From assembly GCA_949285425.1 (NCBI GenBank), contig CASEAJ010000109.1:1-64000 (forward strand): a DNA stretch of 64,000 nucleotides, given 5' to 3'. Positions within the stretch are counted from its first letter, which is position 1. Every line of letters begins with the position of its first letter. The translations under genes and the position numbers were made by a program. Positions 24,385-33,724 of the stretch are shown piece after piece. This DNA is from an uncultured Porphyromonadaceae bacterium. GTDB lineage: Bacteria > Bacteroidota > Bacteroidia > Bacteroidales > Paludibacteraceae. The notes below the pieces were generated by a model. It worked only from the letters and a program-made list of their open reading frames with translations. It was not told the origin of the DNA and ran no database searches.

Positions 24385-26304
24385 TTATTTTACAACCACT
24401 TTTGTGTGGAAACGGGCTCCTTCTGCATTCAGCACTTCAACCATGTAAACACCGGCTTGCGGCATATCCAGGTTCACACTGCCATTGAATGAAACCGTGT
24501 TGACCAACGCACCGCTCAAGTTGTATACGTTGAGAGTCTGGAGTGCCTTTTCACCCTTTACGGTCAAAGCAAAACCATTCACATATACAGCAGGGTTATA
24601 ATTGTTCACTACTTCTACACCCGAAACACCTACCGAGAATGTCTGCTTGGCTGTGAAGGCACCGCCCATGTACTGTCCGTTGATGGCCTGTACCTGCCAT
24701 TCGTATTCACCGTTGGGGAGATCATAGAGGTAATATTCCGTATTGGTCCATACATTACCCATGCGGCCGCCCACTTTACGCTTGCCGTTTTCGTCCGACA
24801 TCGGGTTGTACATCCATTTGCCGGTCGTTTTGTTGTAAAGCGAAAGGTTGTAGGTCACGCCTGGTTTGTTTTCCCAACCGGCAGGAGCACTCCAGCTGAT
24901 TTCCAAGAAAGCATCGTCTGAATAATAAGTAGCCGTTGCATTTTGCGGAGCACCCGGCAACTCAGCTTTCGATGCTGAAGTGTTTTTAATCCATCCCACC
25001 TTGCGGCCTTCGCCCGTATTGCTGAAACCGTTGGCCAACAAATCGGGTTTTCCATCTCCATCGAGGTCAGCTATACGCAAGCCTTGTTCCGAGAAGCCCG
25101 GAACACCTGTTCCGAAAGTAGTGCTGGCAAAACCATTCATCGGATTCTGAGCATTACCTTTCCACAAGTCCAAGCGCTGGGTCTTTCCCCAAACTTCGCT
25201 CCAACCAGCCGTAATCAAATCCATCACTCCATCACCATCCCAGTCGACAATGCAACCACCATTGTTAATGCTGTTCTGACGGCCCACTTCTGTAAAGCCA
25301 CCATCTGTAGGAAACTCAAACGCAGCCGAAATGCTTGACCCAGCATTGTTTTTATACAAACGCCAGTAGCGGTCATTGTTTTCTCCTGTTCCCAAGTAAC
25401 CATCACCGTTGTGTAACAAGTCGAGATAGCCATCGCCATCTACATCTCCCCATGTAGCAGAACCGTTTGACTTATAGTATTTCAATCCGGTAGCTTCGGA
25501 GGTACCGATGCCGCTACCCAAATTAAACTCAGAAAAACGTCCCTCTCCGTCATTCAGGAACAACACGTTGAAACGTTCCGATTCACCGTTATCCGCTTTC
25601 TTTGTCTGGTCATTCGTGTTAAACCACAAATCGGGAGCTCCATCACGGTTGAAGTCGATAATCGTCACACCCGATTCGTTGAATCTATATTGTGCAGCCG
25701 TCGGAAAACAGGTCTTGTCTTCGCGGAAAGTCCCGTCCGGATTCTGGAAATAAATGATGTTGTTCTGTTCCCAAGTTCCGGCTTCTTCATCTATCCAATT
25801 CCAGTTAGCTGTCACAAAATAGTCCAACAGACCGTCGCAGTTGAAATCAGCAAAACCACAGGAAGTGGTTTTCACTACGTCCGTCATCGGATACTGTGCC
25901 TTATCGGCCAACGTGAAAACCCCGTTACCATCGTTCAAGGCTATACCACGTACGTCTGTAGAGGAGCCGTTTCCCCAACCACAGAACAATACATCCAAAT
26001 CGCCATCGCCATCAATATCACCGAAATCAATGTTTCCGGCACGTCCCATCTTAATGATACGTTCCGCCGTTTGTACCGTAAAGTTTCCCTTTCCATCGTT
26101 AATCCAAATCACCCCATTTTCAACTCCTGCTTTGTCGGGGTCATTTGAGCTGTAAATAATATCCAAGTCACCATCGTTGTCAATGTCGGCCACACCGAAA
26201 TCGCCACGATCCGAATTCCAACCTTCAATGGTCAAATCTGTCCATTGTGCCTGCGCCGCCCAAGCAAACAACGCTGCTGCGGCTAATAAATAAAGACGTT
26301 TCAT
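24385..26304 (-). CDS. FG-GAP seven-bladed propeller protein with FN3-like domain, T9SS cargo
   Basis: The 639-aa secreted protein has a signal peptide MKRLYLLAAAALFAWAAQA. Seven Asp-rich blade motifs are seen: DIDNDGDLD, DIDGDGDLD, DFNCDGLLD, DFNRDGAPD, DVDGDGYLD, DWDGDGVMD and DLDGDGKPD. An FN3-like domain (VTYNLSLYNKTTGKWMYNP, GEYEWQVQAINGQYMGG) and a T9SS tail (LNVYNLSGALVNTV, AGVYMVEVLNAEG) follow. It is the undisrupted relative of the 19833-22721 protein: its blades 4 and 5 are joined directly where the other carries GH43. No catalytic site is evident. A surface binding role for the PUL glycan is inferred. It lies between the two GH43 lipoprotein genes of the susCD transcript. Confidence 0.88.
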   Translation of the reverse strand: MKRLYLLAAAALFAWAAQAQWTDLTIEGWNSDRGDFGVADIDNDGDLDIIYSSNDPDKAGVENGVIWINDGKGNFTVQTAERIIKMGRAGNIDFGDIDGDGDLDVLFCGWGNGSSTDVRGIALNDGNGVFTLADKAQYPMTDVVKTTSCGFADFNCDGLLDYFVTANWNWIDEEAGTWEQNNIIYFQNPDGTFREDKTCFPTAAQYRFNESGVTIIDFNRDGAPDLWFNTNDQTKKADNGESERFNVLFLNDGEGRFSEFNLGSGIGTSEATGLKYYKSNGSATWGDVDGDGYLDLLHNGDGYLGTGENNDRYWRLYKNNAGSSISAAFEFPTDGGFTEVGRQNSINNGGCIVDWDGDGVMDLITAGWSEVWGKTQRLDLWKGNAQNPMNGFASTTFGTGVPGFSEQGLRIADLDGDGKPDLLANGFSNTGEGRKVGWIKNTSASKAELPGAPQNATATYYSDDAFLEISWSAPAGWENKPGVTYNLSLYNKTTGKWMYNPMSDENGKRKVGGRMGNVWTNTEYYLYDLPNGEYEWQVQAINGQYMGGAFTAKQTFSVGVSGVEVVNNYNPAVYVNGFALTVKGEKALQTLNVYNLSGALVNTVSFNGSVNLDMPQAGVYMVEVLNAEGARFHTKVVVK

Positions 26305-26377
26305 AAGAACTAAATTTTTAGATATTGTTACTAAATGATTGTTTGTATAATAATGTTATAATAATCAACAAAACCTT

Positions 26378-26437
26378 GGAAGCCAGGAAATGGAAGAAGA
26401 TTTACATATCTTCTTCGCACTTCCTTCTGACATCCGA
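26378..26437. repeat. Heptad-period inverted repeat
   Basis: Left arm 26378-26398: GGAAGCC/AGGAAAT/GGAAGAA. Right arm 26410-26437: CTTCTTC/GCACTTC/CTTCTGA/CATCCGA. Period 7 on both sides. The inner arms GAAGAAGAT and ATCTTCTTC pair perfectly. It lies right after the GH43 lipoprotein stop codon. Confidence 0.7.
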
Positions 26438-26442
26438 CTGTT

Positions 26443-27597
26443 TTATTGCTGTTCACTTTCAAAATAAGGTGATTGTTTCACCGTATTACTTGGCTTGCCT
26501 TCGTTCGGTGTACCATAGTTGACAACGGGCCAATCGTCCACCCATGTAATTTCATCCAACATCAACGGACGACGGGTGGCTGTGCTGCCCGGAGCCAGTG
26601 TACCATCTCCTTCACCGCTCACGATATCCACCGCATGGTAAAGGATAAAATCGCGTCCTCTGTCATCCGTAAATATTTCCGCATTGTGACCCGGACCTAC
26701 AAAACCAAGGCTGGCATCGCCTGTCAGGAAAGCCTTTCCTTCCACCCCGTTCGTTTTGATGTCCTGGCCGTTTTCGTTCAGATAAGGACCGGTAATGCTG
26801 GTAGAACGTGCCACTTTTACCCGATACTGACTGTCCTTACCTTCACAACAGCTACCCATCGAGCCGAAGAAATAGTAATAATCACCATGCTTGTAAATAT
26901 AGGTGGCTTCGTACAGCCCATTGGCAATTTGTACCGGTGTAGCTCCGGACTTGAGTGTTGTCTCATTCTCCATTTGAATGGCATAAATGCCTTGGAAGCT
27001 ACCCCAGAACATGTAATAGGTCTTGCGACTTCCTCTTGTTGTGAAAGTAAAGAACGGGTCAATGCTGTTTCCTACATTGATACCGGCATCGTTTGAACGG
27101 AGAATTTTTCCAAGATCTTCAAACGGTCCGGCAGGTGAATCGGAAACAGCCACCCCAAGACCCGGATTCGAATCGCCCCAAGTCGAGAGACTGTAATATA
27201 GATAATAGCGACCGTCTTGCCCCTGTGTAATCTGCGGAGCCCACACACCGGCATTTGCCGTACCCCATTTCGGTTTCGTTTCCGAAGTGAAAGCATCAGC
27301 CACATAAGTCCAGTTCACCAAATCTTTTGAAGTGACAATAGCAACCGTATGATGGTTTCCATCATCCCATGTGTCTTCCGTACCATAAGCATAGAAAGTG
27401 CCATCACCGGTACGTATCACCGTCGGGTCGGCCAATACCGGCTTGAACACCGGATTAATGTACGTTGTATCAGGTGCATATTTAGGATCATCTATAACCA
27501 CCGTCCCTTGCTTGAACTCAGAGTCGCAAGCCGCCAGAAAAGCTCCGGCCAATACCAATAACCCGATGGCTGTTGAATATATCAATTTCTTGTTCAT
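26443..27597 (-). CDS. GH43 arabinanase-like lipoprotein
   Basis: The 384-aa lipoprotein (lipobox LAAC, Cys24) is a GH43 enzyme resembling endo-alpha-1,5-L-arabinanases and relatives. Catalytic Asp57 (LADPTVI), Asp180 (NSIDPFF) and Glu230 (YEATYIYK) are present, and GPGHNAE provides the conserved His near the active site. It is the third gene after susC, directly downstream of susD, where a surface glycan-binding protein is often found. An outer-membrane surface enzyme that makes the first cuts is therefore plausible. Its catalytic domain recurs as the nested domain of the 19833-22721 protein. L-arabinan is the best-supported guess, but GH43 is broad and other furanosides or xylosides remain possible. 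Confidence 0.9.
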   Translation of the reverse strand: MNKKLIYSTAIGLLVLAGAFLAACDSEFKQGTVVIDDPKYAPDTTYINPVFKPVLADPTVIRTGDGTFYAYGTEDTWDDGNHHTVAIVTSKDLVNWTYVADAFTSETKPKWGTANAGVWAPQITQGQDGRYYLYYSLSTWGDSNPGLGVAVSDSPAGPFEDLGKILRSNDAGINVGNSIDPFFTFTTRGSRKTYYMFWGSFQGIYAIQMENETTLKSGATPVQIANGLYEATYIYKHGDYYYFFGSMGSCCEGKDSQYRVKVARSTSITGPYLNENGQDIKTNGVEGKAFLTGDASLGFVGPGHNAEIFTDDRGRDFILYHAVDIVSGEGDGTLAPGSTATRRPLMLDEITWVDDWPVVNYGTPNEGKPSNTVKQSPYFESEQQ

Positions 27598-27622
27598 ATA
27601 AGGTTTTATTAGTCCCTCTCCC

Positions 27623-27643
27623 GCCTCCCCTTAAAAGGGAGGC
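27623..27643 (-). terminator. Hairpin between susD and GH43
   Basis: GCCTCCC (27623-27629) pairs with GGGAGGC (27637-27643) around an A/T-rich loop. It lies in the 123-bp gap between SusD and the GH43 lipoprotein. It belongs to the CTCCC/GGGAG type of hairpin seen again at 50753-50925 and 60655-60818. It could attenuate expression downstream of susCD. Confidence 0.5.
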
Positions 27644-27720
27644 TTCGAGAGATTCGTTTTATTTTATATAATTAAATAATTTTACATATCCTCCTTTGAT
27701 AAGGATACCAGAATATTTAT

Positions 27721-29355
27721 TTACCAACCTGGATTCTGTTCCAACCCGTCAACCAACGGCAATTCACGTGTAGGTACCGGATAACGGAAATACTTGCCGC
27801 CATCACGCTCATAATTGAAATTGTTGAACTCGGCATCGCGTCCACGCAACCATTCAAGCGGCGATTTTCCTTCAATCTGATAGCTGTCGACCATGGTTTC
27901 CTTGATGCCGTCGCCATCCATGTCGCGGAAGAACCAGCGGTCAAGGTCAATCCAACGCCAAAATTCACCGGCCAATTCACAAGTACGTTCGTGCATGATT
28001 TGAATGCGCATTTTATCTTTCGTATCGAATGCTGTAGACGGATAAATAGTGGAAGGCAAATTCGGCATGCCTACACGAGCACGGACTTTATTGATATCAT
28101 TCAATATGTCTCCCTGTGCCATACCCAGTTCATTCATGGCTTCAGCACGCATCAAGTAAATATCTGCCAAACGAATCAAACGTATGTTGATGCCGTTGTT
28201 TTCATGTGTTTCCTTGAAACCGGCAGGCTGGTACCACTGTGTGTACTTTTTCCAATATGCCATGTTATTTTTTATACCGTACTCACTCAATTTCTTGCCA
28301 TAATACAACGTCTGGTCGTTAGGATCATTATAATACAATGTTGCGCTCATACGTGGGTCGGGAGCACCCGATTCCATGCTTTCACGTTCAAATTCTTGTT
28401 TTACACTGTAACGGGCATAACCGTCCAGATAAGACTGGTCATCGAAAGGCAATCCGTAAAACTTCGCACGTTCGTGGCTCAATTGGGTAACCCCGCCGGA
28501 CTCAGGACCGAATTGGATTTCAAAAACCGATTCAGCATTAAATTCACCCGCTTCGTTGAAATTATCCAAATAAGCAACGCCATCAAGCGTATAAAGGTTA
28601 CTGTCGATAATGGAATCGCAATAGAGTTTCATTTCCGTCCAATACTGGAGAGCCTGGTTCGGATTATTTCCTTCGTAGCATCCGGCCAACTGTCCGGCTG
28701 TTTTGGCCAACATACCCCAAGCCGCACCCTTGGTAGCACGTCCCCAATCAGTTTTGTCCCAACTTGCCGGCAGGCGTTTGGCCGCTTCCAAGAAAGCCTT
28801 ACGTGCTTCCAAATACAAACCGGCCTGTTCCAGAATTTCATATCCCTGATTGTATTCCGACATATCGGGCACCAACGGAGCCGGTCCGCGGCCATACACG
28901 GCAGCGATGTTGAACAATCCGAGTCCACGCAGGAAATGAGCTTGTCCCATCACTTGTTCTTTAGCTTGCAACGAACTGAATTCTACATCCGCACCATTAT
29001 GAAGCACTTGGTTAGCCCAGAAAATGCCTTTATAAAGGTCAAGCCAAGTATAATACACCGAACCGGATGTCAGGTTAGTCAGAAAATTACTTCCCGACTG
29101 AAATTCATCTGAAGGCGATTCTGTATAGCCTTCATCCGAACGTTGTCCATAAAGCATGAACAGATAACGGCGATATTCCCCGTTAAAACGCAAAGGACGA
29201 TAGGCGGCATTCAAACCTTCATTCACTTCCTCTTCGTTCGTCCAATACGTGTCGGCATCCTGCAAGTTGGGATTTTTCTGCTCTAACAGACCTTCACAAG
29301 AGGCCATTCCCAAACCGGCTGCCAGCAAAATCAAATATTTCAATTTCATAATCAT
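27721..29355 (-). CDS. susD: SusD-family glycan-binding lipoprotein
   Basis: The 544-aa SusD-like outer-membrane lipoprotein has lipobox GMASC and caps the SusC channel while binding oligosaccharide. Family marks: NPNLQDADTYWTNEEEV near the N-terminus, LRGLGLFNIAAVYG, TKGAAWGMLAKTAGQLAG and NDINKVRARVGMPN, IMHERTCELAGEFWRWIDLDRW near the C-terminus. The helix pattern fits the TPR-based SusD fold. An ATG at 29349 two codons in is an equally good start. It sits 48 bp after susC on the same strand and is certainly its partner. Confidence 0.95.
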   Translation of the reverse strand: MIMKLKYLILLAAGLGMASCEGLLEQKNPNLQDADTYWTNEEEVNEGLNAAYRPLRFNGEYRRYLFMLYGQRSDEGYTESPSDEFQSGSNFLTNLTSGSVYYTWLDLYKGIFWANQVLHNGADVEFSSLQAKEQVMGQAHFLRGLGLFNIAAVYGRGPAPLVPDMSEYNQGYEILEQAGLYLEARKAFLEAAKRLPASWDKTDWGRATKGAAWGMLAKTAGQLAGCYEGNNPNQALQYWTEMKLYCDSIIDSNLYTLDGVAYLDNFNEAGEFNAESVFEIQFGPESGGVTQLSHERAKFYGLPFDDQSYLDGYARYSVKQEFERESMESGAPDPRMSATLYYNDPNDQTLYYGKKLSEYGIKNNMAYWKKYTQWYQPAGFKETHENNGINIRLIRLADIYLMRAEAMNELGMAQGDILNDINKVRARVGMPNLPSTIYPSTAFDTKDKMRIQIMHERTCELAGEFWRWIDLDRWFFRDMDGDGIKETMVDSYQIEGKSPLEWLRGRDAEFNNFNYERDGGKYFRYPVPTRELPLVDGLEQNPGW

Positions 29356-29403
29356 TTACAATTTAAGTTTTTTACTGTTTATCAATTGTACCATCCGCAA
29401 GGG

Positions 29404-32400
29404 TTAAAATCCTAACTGAAGTCCCACTGAGAAGGTACGTACCGGCGGAAAGTGACCGTTATCACGTCCTTTGCTGTACACATTGCCACCAGAGATTTCC
29501 GGGTCGTAACCTGTATAACCAGTCAAGGTGAAAAGATTTTCCGTGGAAAGATATACACGGCAGTTTTCCATGAAGTTGGTCTTGTCCATCCAATGTTGCG
29601 GGAAGCTATAACCAATCTGCAAATTCTTCAGACGAAGATAATCCCCCTTTTCAATCCAGCGGTCGCTGTATTCGTGTACATTGTCTCCACCGGCAGCACC
29701 CATCACGGGGCGCGGTGTCGTGTTCGATGTACCCTCACCAGTCCACGGTTTCAGGTAAGCCGGATAGTTGCTTACATCGTTCATCGATTCCATAGTGCGA
29801 CGCACACCATTGAACACCAAATTACCTGCCACACCATAGAAGAAGAGGGACAAGTCTATACCGCGCCATCCGAATGTAGCATTCAAACCACCCTGTATAG
29901 CAGGGAACGGACTACCTATATATTCACGGTCTTCACTGTCTTCATTGAAGTCAATCTTGCCATCACCGTTGACATCTACATATATTACATCACCCGGTTT
30001 GGCATCCGGCTGAAGAATGGTAGTCACACCTGTTTCCGGATCAATACCCGTATGACTCAACACATCTTCCGGTGTCTGGAAAATGCCGGCGGTACGCATC
30101 ACCTTGAAATCACCGATAGAACGTCCCGGTTCCGACACATTCACACCCGAATAATGAATGGTTTCCCCTCCGAGGTCAATCACTTCATTGCGAATGTGCG
30201 AAAGGTTCAACGAAATGTCATACGTGAAATCGCCGACCTTGTCGCGCCAGCCAAGTGTCAGTTCAAGACCGTAGTTACGCATGGCACCGTAGTTTACCCA
30301 CGGATAGTCCGAAGCATCTGTACCTGTTACCCAAGGCAGTTCTTTTTTAACCAACAAATCGCTTACATGTGCATCAAAATACTCCATCGTTCCGTACAGA
30401 CGCTGTTTGAACAACGAGAAATCCAACCCGACGTTCAGTGTCTTACGTGTTTCCCAATGCAAGTCGGAGTTGGCAAATCCTTTTTGGATTGTACCTGTAT
30501 AATATTGGTTTTCATCTCCAAACAATGCTCCTTCACTCGTATGCATCACCGGTACATAATTATAATCACCCACAGCCTGCTGATCGCCGAGCACACCGTA
30601 ACCGGCACGAAGTTTCAAATCGTCAATCCATGATACGGACTGCATGAAACTTTCCTGGCTGATACGCCAACCGGCCGACACCGACGGGAACACCCCATAG
30701 CGATAGTTAGCCCCGAAGCGGGATGAACCGTCGCGACGGATATTGGCCTGAATCAGATAACGGTCGGCATAGCTATAATTGATACGTCCAAGTATAGAAG
30801 TGATAACCGTTGTGGACATATCACCGCCCATGTCCCATTCGTTATCTTCGGTTCCGTGTTGACCCAGTACCCAAAAGTTTCCACCTGCCTTCAGGTTGCG
30901 CGTTTCCACGTAATTACCATGACGGTCTGTGCGCTGCGCTGTGTAACCCACGAGAGCATCAAATGCATGATCTCCGATTTTATTCTGATAGAATGCCGTA
31001 CTTTCCCAAATAAGCGAAAGACGCTCACCATTCTGTTCACGCAATTTGTTTTCAAATTCTCCCACAGCCGGGTCAATGAAACGAACAGGGAAAACAGTTG
31101 TCTGAATTTTGTCGTAATAATCAAAATATTCCGCACTTACGTTTGTTTTTATTTTCAGTCCTTTGACTGGTTCGATTTGCAAATACACATTTCCGAGCAT
31201 ACGGTTGTTGTACTGCTTGGTGTCTGTGCGGTCTTGCAAAGCAATGGGGTTGCTACCATAGGTTTGCCAACGATAATCTCCCATACCGTACGAGCCATCT
31301 TCGTTCCATACCGGAATGGTCGGACACATGCGAACTACATCAATAAACGGAGAACCTTGCAAAGGTGTAGAAATAGAACGTCCAAACGTGAAATTTTCAC
31401 CAATGGTGAATATACCTTTACGAGCTTCACTGTTACTGCGCACATTGAAACGGCGGTGCGAAGGACCGTAAACCACCCCTGTCTGGTCATAGAAATTGGC
31501 AGAAAACATGTAGTTGCCGTTTTCATTACCACCCGACACGCTCACGTTTACATCGGCTGTATGACCCAATTGGAAATATGCATCTTGCCAATCCGTATCA
31601 TATAACACTTCTCCATATTCCGGTTTTCCCGGCCAATTAAGTCCCGCATTTTCATAAGCCAAACGCTGCACTTCAAGAAAATCAAGCGTACCCATCATTT
31701 CTATGCGGTTAGCTATTTGCGAAATGCCATAACGTCCGCTCACATCAATGCGGGTTTCGCCGGCCTTCCCTTTCTTGGTGGTAATGAGGATGACCCCGTT
31801 GGCTCCACGTGAACCGTACAAAGATGCCGAAGCGGCATCCTTCAGAATCTGCACGCTTTCCACATCGTTCATGTTGAATTCGCGTTGGGTTCCGTCCATG
31901 ATAACGCCGTCGATAACATACAACGGACCTGTACTTCCAAACGAACCGATACCGCGAATATTGATATCAGGAGTTCCGCCCGGAAGTCCCGAAGTCGTTA
32001 CACTTACACCAGGAGCCAAACCCTGCAGGGCTGTACCGATATCAGCAGTCTGCAATTTCTTCATCTGGTCGGCATCGACCACGCTGATAGCACCGGTGAG
32101 GTCGGCACGACGCTGTGTACCGTAGGCAACGGCCACCACTTCTTCAAGCATCGTGGCATCTTCGGCCATGGTAACATTGACTACCGAAGCGGCATCCATC
32201 ACCAAGGTCTTGTAACCGATATAAGAAAAACTAAGTTTTGAACCGGAAGCAACCGTCAACGAATAATTACCGTCAAAGTCGGTAATCGTTCCGTTCGTAG
32301 TTCCTTCTTCCATCACATTCACGCCTATCAACGGCATGTTCGTAGCGTCAACCACCTGTCCGGTGACAGTGATTGTCCCGTTTTGGGCACGAAGCCCACC

Positions 32401-32505
32401 CGCAAATCCTACCGACAACAAAACAGACAGGAATCCCAGCATAAGCCGTTTTCCCCAACCATTCCGTGCGACGGTACTTTTGCCATCATTCACTTTTTTA
32501 TCCAT
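29404..32505 (-). CDS. susC: SusC-family TonB-dependent oligosaccharide transporter
   Basis: The 1033-aa outer-membrane transporter imports oligosaccharide using TonB energy. Signal peptide ends near residue 40. A carboxypeptidase-D regulatory-like domain (about 47-125, VTGQVVDATNMPLIGVNV) precedes the plug domain (about 130-250) with the SusC signature LYGSRGANGVILITTKKG region, then the 22-strand barrel to the C-terminal FSVGLQLGF. No N-terminal STN domain is seen, so direct anti-sigma signalling is not expected; regulation is through the divergent hybrid sensor. Gene order mutarotase, susC, susD places it near the promoter at 33717-33724. Confidence 0.95.
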   Translation of the reverse strand: MDKKVNDGKSTVARNGWGKRLMLGFLSVLLSVGFAGGLRAQNGTITVTGQVVDATNMPLIGVNVMEEGTTNGTITDFDGNYSLTVASGSKLSFSYIGYKTLVMDAASVVNVTMAEDATMLEEVVAVAYGTQRRADLTGAISVVDADQMKKLQTADIGTALQGLAPGVSVTTSGLPGGTPDINIRGIGSFGSTGPLYVIDGVIMDGTQREFNMNDVESVQILKDAASASLYGSRGANGVILITTKKGKAGETRIDVSGRYGISQIANRIEMMGTLDFLEVQRLAYENAGLNWPGKPEYGEVLYDTDWQDAYFQLGHTADVNVSVSGGNENGNYMFSANFYDQTGVVYGPSHRRFNVRSNSEARKGIFTIGENFTFGRSISTPLQGSPFIDVVRMCPTIPVWNEDGSYGMGDYRWQTYGSNPIALQDRTDTKQYNNRMLGNVYLQIEPVKGLKIKTNVSAEYFDYYDKIQTTVFPVRFIDPAVGEFENKLREQNGERLSLIWESTAFYQNKIGDHAFDALVGYTAQRTDRHGNYVETRNLKAGGNFWVLGQHGTEDNEWDMGGDMSTTVITSILGRINYSYADRYLIQANIRRDGSSRFGANYRYGVFPSVSAGWRISQESFMQSVSWIDDLKLRAGYGVLGDQQAVGDYNYVPVMHTSEGALFGDENQYYTGTIQKGFANSDLHWETRKTLNVGLDFSLFKQRLYGTMEYFDAHVSDLLVKKELPWVTGTDASDYPWVNYGAMRNYGLELTLGWRDKVGDFTYDISLNLSHIRNEVIDLGGETIHYSGVNVSEPGRSIGDFKVMRTAGIFQTPEDVLSHTGIDPETGVTTILQPDAKPGDVIYVDVNGDGKIDFNEDSEDREYIGSPFPAIQGGLNATFGWRGIDLSLFFYGVAGNLVFNGVRRTMESMNDVSNYPAYLKPWTGEGTSNTTPRPVMGAAGGDNVHEYSDRWIEKGDYLRLKNLQIGYSFPQHWMDKTNFMENCRVYLSTENLFTLTGYTGYDPEISGGNVYSKGRDNGHFPPVRTFSVGLQLGF

Positions 32506-32539
32506 ACATTCAATTTAATTAGGGTTAACTGAATTGATT

Positions 32540-33673
32540 TTATTTGGTTGAAAATTTATATATGCAAGTCTGCGTATAGGTTTCCCCCGGATTCAGGCGG
32601 GTCGAGGGAAAATTCGGATGATTCGGACTGTCGGGAAACTTCTGCGTTTCAAGTGCAAGTCCCTCACGATGGTTGAGCGTCTTGCCGCTTTTTCCCTTGA
32701 CTGTCCCGTTGAAGAAGTTACCGCTGTAGAACTGTATGCCGGGCTGGTCGCTCCACACTTCCATGACCCTGCCACAGACAGGTTCGTACAAGGTGGCGAC
32801 ATGCCGCAGGCGGCCATCGGCTTCGCGGCTCACCACCCAGTTGTGGTCATAGCCTTTGCCGTTTTTCAACTGCACGTCATCATCGTCGATGTGCAGGCCT
32901 ATGGCATGCGGCGTGCGGAAATCGAACGGAGTACCTTCCACCGGCATGTATTCGCCGGTCGGTATCAGGAACTCGTTGACCGGAGTAATGGCATCGGCGT
33001 AAATGGCCAGCTCATGGTCGAGAATGGTTCCATTGCCTTCGCCCTTCAGATTGAAAACCCCGTGATGGGACAGATTGATTACCGTCGGCTTGTCGGTCAC
33101 GGCCCTGTAAGTGATTTTGAACTCGTTTTCGGGAGTCAGCGTATAAACCATTTCATACTGCACCGTACCCGGAAACCCTTCCTCACCATCGGGAGAGAGA
33201 TAAGAAAGCCTGATTTCATTTTTCGACAAACACTCCACATTCCACACCACACCGTCCAGTCCATTGATACCTCCATGCAAGGTCTGTCCGTTGTTGTTGA
33301 TGGGGAGCTGGTAAGTCGTCCCATCCAACGTGAACTGCCCGTTGGCAATGCGGTTTGCATAACGGCCGACCACCGGGCCAAGGCAACGTTCGCTATTATT
33401 ATATAAGTACCTATTGATATGTTCGTAACCAAGTACAATGTCTTCATAGTGTCCTTTCCGGTCGGGAGTGAACAACGAAACGACACGTCCTCCGAAGTTC
33501 GTCACCTGCATGTAAACACCGTTGCCCGATTCAAGCGTATACAAGGCAATGTTTTTGTTGTCAAGCACCGCATCGAAATGTCGGGCATCCAACAAAGCAG
33601 GAGCTTCGCTTTTTTCCTTCACACAAGAGGAGAGACAAAGCAGCAATAATGGGAAGAGTAGAATTCTTTTCAT
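32540..33673 (-). CDS. galM: Aldose 1-epimerase (mutarotase) lipoprotein
   Basis: The 377-aa GalM-family enzyme interconverts alpha and beta anomers of aldoses. It carries lipobox LSSC (Cys17), so it is membrane-anchored and faces the periplasm or surface. Family marks are GRYANRIANGQF, QTLHGGINGLDG (active-site His region), NLSHHGVFNLKG and the catalytic Glu in LALETQKFPDSPNHP. It is the first gene after the PUL promoter, 34 bp before susC. In a PUL, mutarotase speeds use of sugars released by retaining or inverting enzymes such as GH31 and GH43. Confidence 0.92.
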   Translation of the reverse strand: MKRILLFPLLLLCLSSCVKEKSEAPALLDARHFDAVLDNKNIALYTLESGNGVYMQVTNFGGRVVSLFTPDRKGHYEDIVLGYEHINRYLYNNSERCLGPVVGRYANRIANGQFTLDGTTYQLPINNNGQTLHGGINGLDGVVWNVECLSKNEIRLSYLSPDGEEGFPGTVQYEMVYTLTPENEFKITYRAVTDKPTVINLSHHGVFNLKGEGNGTILDHELAIYADAITPVNEFLIPTGEYMPVEGTPFDFRTPHAIGLHIDDDDVQLKNGKGYDHNWVVSREADGRLRHVATLYEPVCGRVMEVWSDQPGIQFYSGNFFNGTVKGKSGKTLNHREGLALETQKFPDSPNHPNFPSTRLNPGETYTQTCIYKFSTK

Positions 33674-33716
33674 GATACATCACTTTTTCAGTAAACTATC
33701 TGTAAAATTCGTGGCT

Positions 33717-33724
33717 CAAAGATA
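33717..33724 (-). promoter_or_regulatory. Likely PUL promoter -7 element
   Basis: The minus strand reads TATCTTTG, a full match to TAnnTTTG, 44 bp before the mutarotase start codon. A TTTG on the minus strand (CAAA at 33742-33745) lies 17 bp upstream, close to the usual -33 spacing. It would drive mutarotase, susC, susD and the genes after them. Confidence 0.6.
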
